NCBI GenBank assembly: GCA_003696975.1
Contig: RFGT01000182.1
Span: 1-35,732, forward strand
DNA length: 35,732 nt
Reading direction: 5' to 3'
Origin: Nitrospirota bacterium
Lineage (GTDB): Bacteria > Nitrospirota > Nitrospiria > Nitrospirales > UBA8639
The translations under genes were made by a program, and so were the position numbers. The notes under the pieces were generated by a model, which saw nothing but the letters and a program-made list of their open reading frames with translations, did not search any database and was not told where the DNA came from. This document shows positions 32,287-35,732 of this stretch, piece by piece. Each line of letters starts with the position of its first letter. The stretch's first letter is position 1.

Positions 32287-32398
32287 TACAGGAATACATC
32301 GTGGTTTATCATGGAGATCAGTGTCTTAGCCTTATGAGGTCTCATTGGTTTGGTATTGGCTTGCACGCATGTTCCTTGTATGAGCAGGCACAAGTCGC

Positions 32399-32427
32399 TT
32401 GCCGAATCCTGACAATCTCTCTATAAA
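32399..32427 (+). promoter_or_regulatory. Sigma-70 promoter of egtD
   Basis: TTGCCG (32399-32404) and TATAAA (32422-32427) have 17 bases between them, with egtD starting about 98 bases further on. Just downstream, CAGCGCGA occurs twice (32445-32452 and 32459-32466), a possible regulator site. This suggests egtD can be transcribed apart from the transporter genes. Confidence 0.55.
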
Positions 32428-32524
32428 GTATGTCCTTGCTCCCACAGCGCGAATAATGCAGCGCGAGCGCAATCAAACCGGGACGTGAAACACGCAGATA
32501 ATCACCGAGGATGACGAGAGCAGC

Positions 32525-33505
32525 ATGACCCCTGACCATCCCCGCATCAGGATTGACGTCCATGGCAATGGCGGCACATCCGAGGAATGTCTCGAAGAGA
32601 TTCGTAAGGCCTTGCTTTCCTCGCCGCGTCGGCTACCCACTAAATACCTCTATGACGATCAAGGATCCGCGCTCTTTGAACATATCTGCCAGCTTCCGGA
32701 ATACTATCAAACGCGGACCGAGCGCCAAATTCTTGCCAAGTCGGCCGATGAGATCGTGGCCCACACCCGGGCTCGGGAACTCGTGGAGCTTGGCTCCGGT
32801 GCGGCGACCAAGACTCGATTGCTCCTCAACGCCATGGCCCGAGCCAATCAGCTTCATCGGTACATCCCCTTTGATGTGAGCGAAGGAATCGTCCGGCGAG
32901 TGGCGCAAGAATTGATCCAAGAATATGAAAGCTTGGAGGTCTATGGCGTCGTCGGGGACTTTCTCACCCACCTCGAACACATTCCACCGGGCGGACGGCG
33001 ACTTGTCGCGTTCCTTGGGGGCACCATTGGCAACCTCCAGCCCGAGGAAGCACAAGCCTTCTTGCGATCCGTCCACCAGGAAATGGCTCCCGGCGATTTT
33101 TTTCTTCTTGGAGTTCAGCTTATTACCGACACAGGCCGGCTGGAAGCCGCTTACAATGATCGAGCGGGCGTGACAGCCGCCTTCAACCAGAACATCCTGC
33201 GGGTGATGCGTGCAGTGGCGGGAGCAGACTTTCATCCTGAGCAATTTGCCCATGTGGCTCGCTATAATGCTCGACAACACCGGATTGAAATGTCTCTCCG
33301 TTCTCTCCGCGACCAGGATGTCCGCCTCACTGAGTTAGATTTGACCATTCACTTTGCGCGCGGGGAAGAAATCCTCACAGAAATCAGCACCAAGTATAAC
33401 CGCCACCACGTCGAAGCCTTGCTCCAGTCTGCGGGCTTTGTGCCGGTTGCCTGGCATACGGATCCCGAACATCTGCACGGACTTGCCCTGGCGAGAAAAC
33501 CGTGA
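32525..33505 (+). CDS. egtD: L-histidine N-alpha-methyltransferase (trimethylhistidine/hercynine synthase)
   Basis: This 326-residue SAM-dependent enzyme methylates histidine three times to hercynine, the first step of ergothioneine synthesis. It has the family start PTKYLYDDQGSALFEHI and LPEYYQTRTE, the SAM loop ELGSGAATKTRLLL and FDVSEGIV. Residues Tyr43, Tyr60, Asn170, Tyr210, Glu286 and Ser288 fall at a constant offset of +4 from Tyr39, Tyr56, Asn166, Tyr206, Glu282 and Ser284 of Mycobacterium smegmatis EgtD, which bind histidine. The TEIS motif supports histidine as substrate over related amines. GAGAG lies four bases before the ATG. The EgtE-like gene follows after 46 bases. Confidence 0.93.
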   Translation: MTPDHPRIRIDVHGNGGTSEECLEEIRKALLSSPRRLPTKYLYDDQGSALFEHICQLPEYYQTRTERQILAKSADEIVAHTRARELVELGSGAATKTRLLLNAMARANQLHRYIPFDVSEGIVRRVAQELIQEYESLEVYGVVGDFLTHLEHIPPGGRRLVAFLGGTIGNLQPEEAQAFLRSVHQEMAPGDFFLLGVQLITDTGRLEAAYNDRAGVTAAFNQNILRVMRAVAGADFHPEQFAHVARYNARQHRIEMSLRSLRDQDVRLTELDLTIHFARGEEILTEISTKYNRHHVEALLQSAGFVPVAWHTDPEHLHGLALARKP

Positions 33506-33551
33506 AAGGTGCAAAGCCGAAGTCTGGTCAGTTCAACCTGCCTCCGACCCA

Positions 33552-34673
33552 ATGAATCAGCGGCCTTCTACGATCTATCTCAACTATGCAGCCCTGTGCC
33601 CTCCTCGCCCAGAAGTTGAGCAGGAAATGGCACGAACCTTGGCCGAGCTCGGGCAGCGTCTGTACTCTGAAGCCGGGGTCCACTGGTATCGCCAATGCTT
33701 GAAGGACAGCCGGCGTACAGTCGCTGAGGCGTTTCATATCCCCGACTCAGCCACCATTGCCTTCACCGCCAATGCCTCACTCGCTCATTACTTGGCGCTG
33801 TCAGCCATCCATTGGCAACCTGGAGATGTTCTTGTCACCTCGACCCATGAAAATCCCTCAATTATTCGACAACTCCATACCCTCACCCGACGCGGGGTGA
33901 AAGTCATGGACGTGCATCCTATCACCCCCTCTCACCTTCTCACGGCTCTTGAGAGCCTGGCATCGGCACACCCAATCAAGGCCGTGGTGATGAGTCATGT
34001 CTCGCATGTGGATGGACGCCTCTTTCCCATTTCAGACATCAGCGCGCTTGCGCGAGCGAACGGCTTCCTTTTCCTCGTCGATGGCGCACAGGCGGCAGGG
34101 CACATTCCTGTGGATGTGGACCAGCTTGGCTGCGATAGCTACTTTTTCCCGGGACACAAGTGGTGCCGCGGGCCCTTGGGAACCGGCGTGCTCATTGTGA
34201 GCGACCAGTTCTGCGAAGTTGCCCCAGGCATTCAAATGCCACAATCCGATTTGTCCGACCCTCGAGCATCCCTTTTCGAGGTGGGCACCCAGAATATCGG
34301 TCTCATTGCAGGCTTGGCTCGAGCATGCGCGCTGGCCCAGGAGTCAGTACAGGCTCAGCAGGAGCCGATGGAGTCCCGGCGTTCTCTCGTCGCCACGCGC
34401 TTGCACCGGGAGTCAACCGTGGAAATCATGGAGTGGGAAGGGCCGCATGCACCGGGAATCGTCACGTTCCGGAGCCGGAGACCTGTGGAGACTCGGCACC
34501 TTGCAAGCACTCTGGAGGCCGAGTGGGGGATCGTCGTCAAGGCGTTTCCTAAGCCTTCTTCCGCCTGGAGCCATTCAACTTTTCGACTATCGTGGCTCGA
34601 CACAACGCCGACCGAGGAACTCTTGTGGGCTCTCGATCATATCTGCGCGGTGATTGCCCAGATGTCATCTTAG
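33552..34673 (+). CDS. Class V PLP enzyme, EgtE-like C-S lyase candidate
   Basis: This 373-residue class V aminotransferase-fold protein has the PLP Lys203 in FFPGHKWCRGPLGTG, the cofactor Asp in FLVDGAQAAGH, and SHVSHVDGRLFPI before it. It starts with INxA-type residues YLNYAALCPPRP. In the ergothioneine pathway EgtE, of this fold, cleaves hercynylcysteine sulfoxide to ergothioneine. Position directly after egtD makes that role likely, but sequence alone cannot separate EgtE from cysteine desulfurases or isopenicillin epimerase-like enzymes. ATG 33552 is chosen; the longer frame to 33354 lies within egtD. The ribosome binding site is weak, so coupling to egtD is likely. Confidence 0.82.
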   Translation: MNQRPSTIYLNYAALCPPRPEVEQEMARTLAELGQRLYSEAGVHWYRQCLKDSRRTVAEAFHIPDSATIAFTANASLAHYLALSAIHWQPGDVLVTSTHENPSIIRQLHTLTRRGVKVMDVHPITPSHLLTALESLASAHPIKAVVMSHVSHVDGRLFPISDISALARANGFLFLVDGAQAAGHIPVDVDQLGCDSYFFPGHKWCRGPLGTGVLIVSDQFCEVAPGIQMPQSDLSDPRASLFEVGTQNIGLIAGLARACALAQESVQAQQEPMESRRSLVATRLHRESTVEIMEWEGPHAPGIVTFRSRRPVETRHLASTLEAEWGIVVKAFPKPSSAWSHSTFRLSWLDTTPTEELLWALDHICAVIAQMSS

Positions 34674-34726
34674 CCATGGAACAGGATGAGAGCGATCAGT
34701 CCCTCGCACAGGAAAAACCAACGTGA

Positions 34727-35143
34727 TTATTCACCGGCTTGAAGATAGCCGCGTAACACATCCCTCCGCGCTACGATCCCAATCAGTTTTCCCGTGGCAT
34801 CAACAACAGGGACACGAATGAGGTGGTTGTTTTGGAGCACATCGATGAGCGTCACGAGATCCATGTTTTGCGTGGCGGAAACAGGACGGCATGACATAAT
34901 CTCTCCCGCTGTCACCTCTTGGAGCTTTCTTCCTTGCCTGAGGGCCTTGAGCAGATCGAATTCCGAGACAATGCCGACCAACCGTCCCGTCTCATCGACA
35001 ATGGGCACCGAGCCAAATCCTTCCATCATATAGGAGGCCAGCATCTCGGCCGAGGTATCTTTCCGGCCTGACTGCACATTCTTTTCCATCACCTGTCCCA
35101 CTGTCATCCGGCCGAACTTCGTCTCGCGCGGATTTGCTCTCAT
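34727..35143 (-). CDS. Protein with two CBS domains
   Basis: This 138-residue protein is just a pair of CBS domains (a Bateman module). Domain 1 runs from VGQVMEKNV to VGIVSEFDLLKAL, domain 2 from AGEIMSCRPV to IGIVARRDVLRGYL. Such modules bind adenosine nucleotides or SAM and signal energy or redox state; partner and ligand are unknown here. It is convergent with the EgtE-like gene. A purine-rich AAGGAG lies about 12 bases upstream with GAGG nearer the ATG. Confidence 0.9.
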   Translation of the reverse strand: MRANPRETKFGRMTVGQVMEKNVQSGRKDTSAEMLASYMMEGFGSVPIVDETGRLVGIVSEFDLLKALRQGRKLQEVTAGEIMSCRPVSATQNMDLVTLIDVLQNNHLIRVPVVDATGKLIGIVARRDVLRGYLQAGE

Positions 35144-35527
35144 GTCCTCATTCTCCTTTCTTCATTGATTTTCATGGATCCAGGGAAATCCCTACACCTA
35201 ACGCAGCACATCTCTTCGCGTCGATGGCGGAAAGTTGGTAGGCGGCAAGATACCACGACTCCAGGGGAGATTCCAGAGAACAAGACCGGGCACTCCGATG
35301 CTGTATTAAACCAAGGTGGAAAAAGGCGCAGCTTGGTCGATATTCTATTAGGCGACAGCAAAACACCGGCGGCAGTATCCGGGCAGTATTTGCCAGTGCG
35401 AGAACTCCGGGAACACGCTTTATAACTCCTGAGCAGTATGTCGCAAGATAACTGGCTTGTAAAAAATCAAGCAACGACCCCATTTCTATTTCGACATTTT
35501 TCATCTCAGGCCACTTCAGCGGTCGGT
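35144..35527. other. Intergenic region without a clear gene
   Basis: I see no convincing coding frame in these 384 bases. They hold the upstream region of the CBS gene and the right copy of the 25-bp repeat at 35459-35483. A frame on the minus strand (35504 to 35172) lacks a ribosome binding site and has no recognisable protein pattern. Confidence 0.45.
35459..35483 (-). repeat. Dispersed 25-bp repeat, right copy
   Basis: It reads ATGGGGTCGTTGCTTGA plus an AT-rich tail on the minus strand, matching the copy at 200-224 at 23 of 25 positions and in the same orientation. Like that copy, it lies shortly after the stop of a minus-strand gene that ends with GGTCGGTC just beyond. Confidence 0.55.
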
Positions 35528-35732
35528 CTAGTCACCGATCATTCGCTTGGGGTGTAAATCGCGGAGAAATTCGGCACAGGGTATGCAGTGAATCCCCTGC
35601 CGCATGATGCGATCTCGGCCGCGATACAGAAGGAAGCACTGCGCCTGAGGATAGTCTTCCTTGAAGGTTTTTAGCCCCCGTAGGTCCTGCGGGTGAATGT
35701 GTGGGGAATTTTTGACTTCGATGGCAGCCAAC
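35528..35732 (-). CDS. C-terminus of a DUF4143-type AAA ATPase, cut by the window edge
   Basis: Only the last 67 codons are present. AAIEVKNSPHIHPQDLRGL, then the FLLYRGR strand and CIPCAEFLRDLHP, is the usual end of ATPases with a DUF4143 domain, whose C-terminus is a PD-(D/E)XK-like fold with the E-x-K seen here. The biological role of the family is unclear; some act in defence or toxin-like contexts. The gene runs in from beyond base 35732. Confidence 0.8.
   Translation of the reverse strand, partial: LAAIEVKNSPHIHPQDLRGLKTFKEDYPQAQCFLLYRGRDRIMRQGIHCIPCAEFLRDLHPKRMIGD

Noticed and set aside
1-35732. CRISPR array, prophage or complete insertion sequence
   Set aside because: No regularly spaced repeats, phage structural genes, transposase or integrase are visible anywhere in the window.

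Overview
The window reads as a stretch of core chromosome from a Gram-negative, moderately GC-rich, probably autotrophic bacterium. The mix of proteins (orphan NuoF plus 2Fe-2S ferredoxin, LDH-like malate dehydrogenase, a NorD-like von Willebrand protein, animal-like PTPS) suggests a Nitrospira-type Nitrospirota genome. That assignment is inferred from protein character, not shown by a marker gene. Most of the window is well-packed single-copy genes with clear ribosome binding sites. There is no phage, CRISPR array or complete insertion sequence.

Layout. 1-3574: an edge fragment, a DUF2130 coiled-coil protein, a cupin, a small lipoprotein, then about 0.95 kb of gene-poor sequence with tiny ATGA-coupled reading frames, lying at the 3' end of a tRNA gene. 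3575-5420: gltX followed directly by tRNA-Gln(CUG) on the minus strand, then tRNA-Ala(GGC) on the plus strand. 5531-9635: an ABC-F ATPase, rarA and an alpha/beta hydrolase. 9791-12607: a minus-strand operon of NuoF-like protein, ferredoxin, a PTPS of the human/tetrahydrobiopterin sequence type, and folE. 12814-17911: purE, then a NorD-like protein, a conserved unknown and mdh. 18058-23358: M28 peptidase, DUF167, a Bfd-like ferredoxin behind a strong promoter with a Fur-box-like operator, an S9 peptidase, a GYD protein, and an exported protein built from three copies of a 59-residue module.

23509-34673 is the most interesting part. On the minus strand egtB is followed by a frameshifted 5'-nucleotidase, a single-chain ECF transporter protein (S-component fused to two ATPases) and EcfT. 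On the plus strand, divergent from egtB, lie an ABC ATPase and a substrate-binding/permease fusion of the betaine/ergothioneine uptake family, then egtD and an EgtE-like PLP enzyme. Together these form a candidate ergothioneine locus with synthesis (EgtD, EgtB, EgtE-like) and an EgtUV-like transporter, without egtA or egtC. EgtD keeps the histidine-binding residues known from the mycobacterial enzyme, and EgtB keeps its three iron-binding histidines.

The window ends with a two-CBS protein and the C-terminus of a DUF4143-type ATPase. A 25-bp sequence (23 of 25 identical) occurs in the same orientation near both ends and may belong to a dispersed repeat family.
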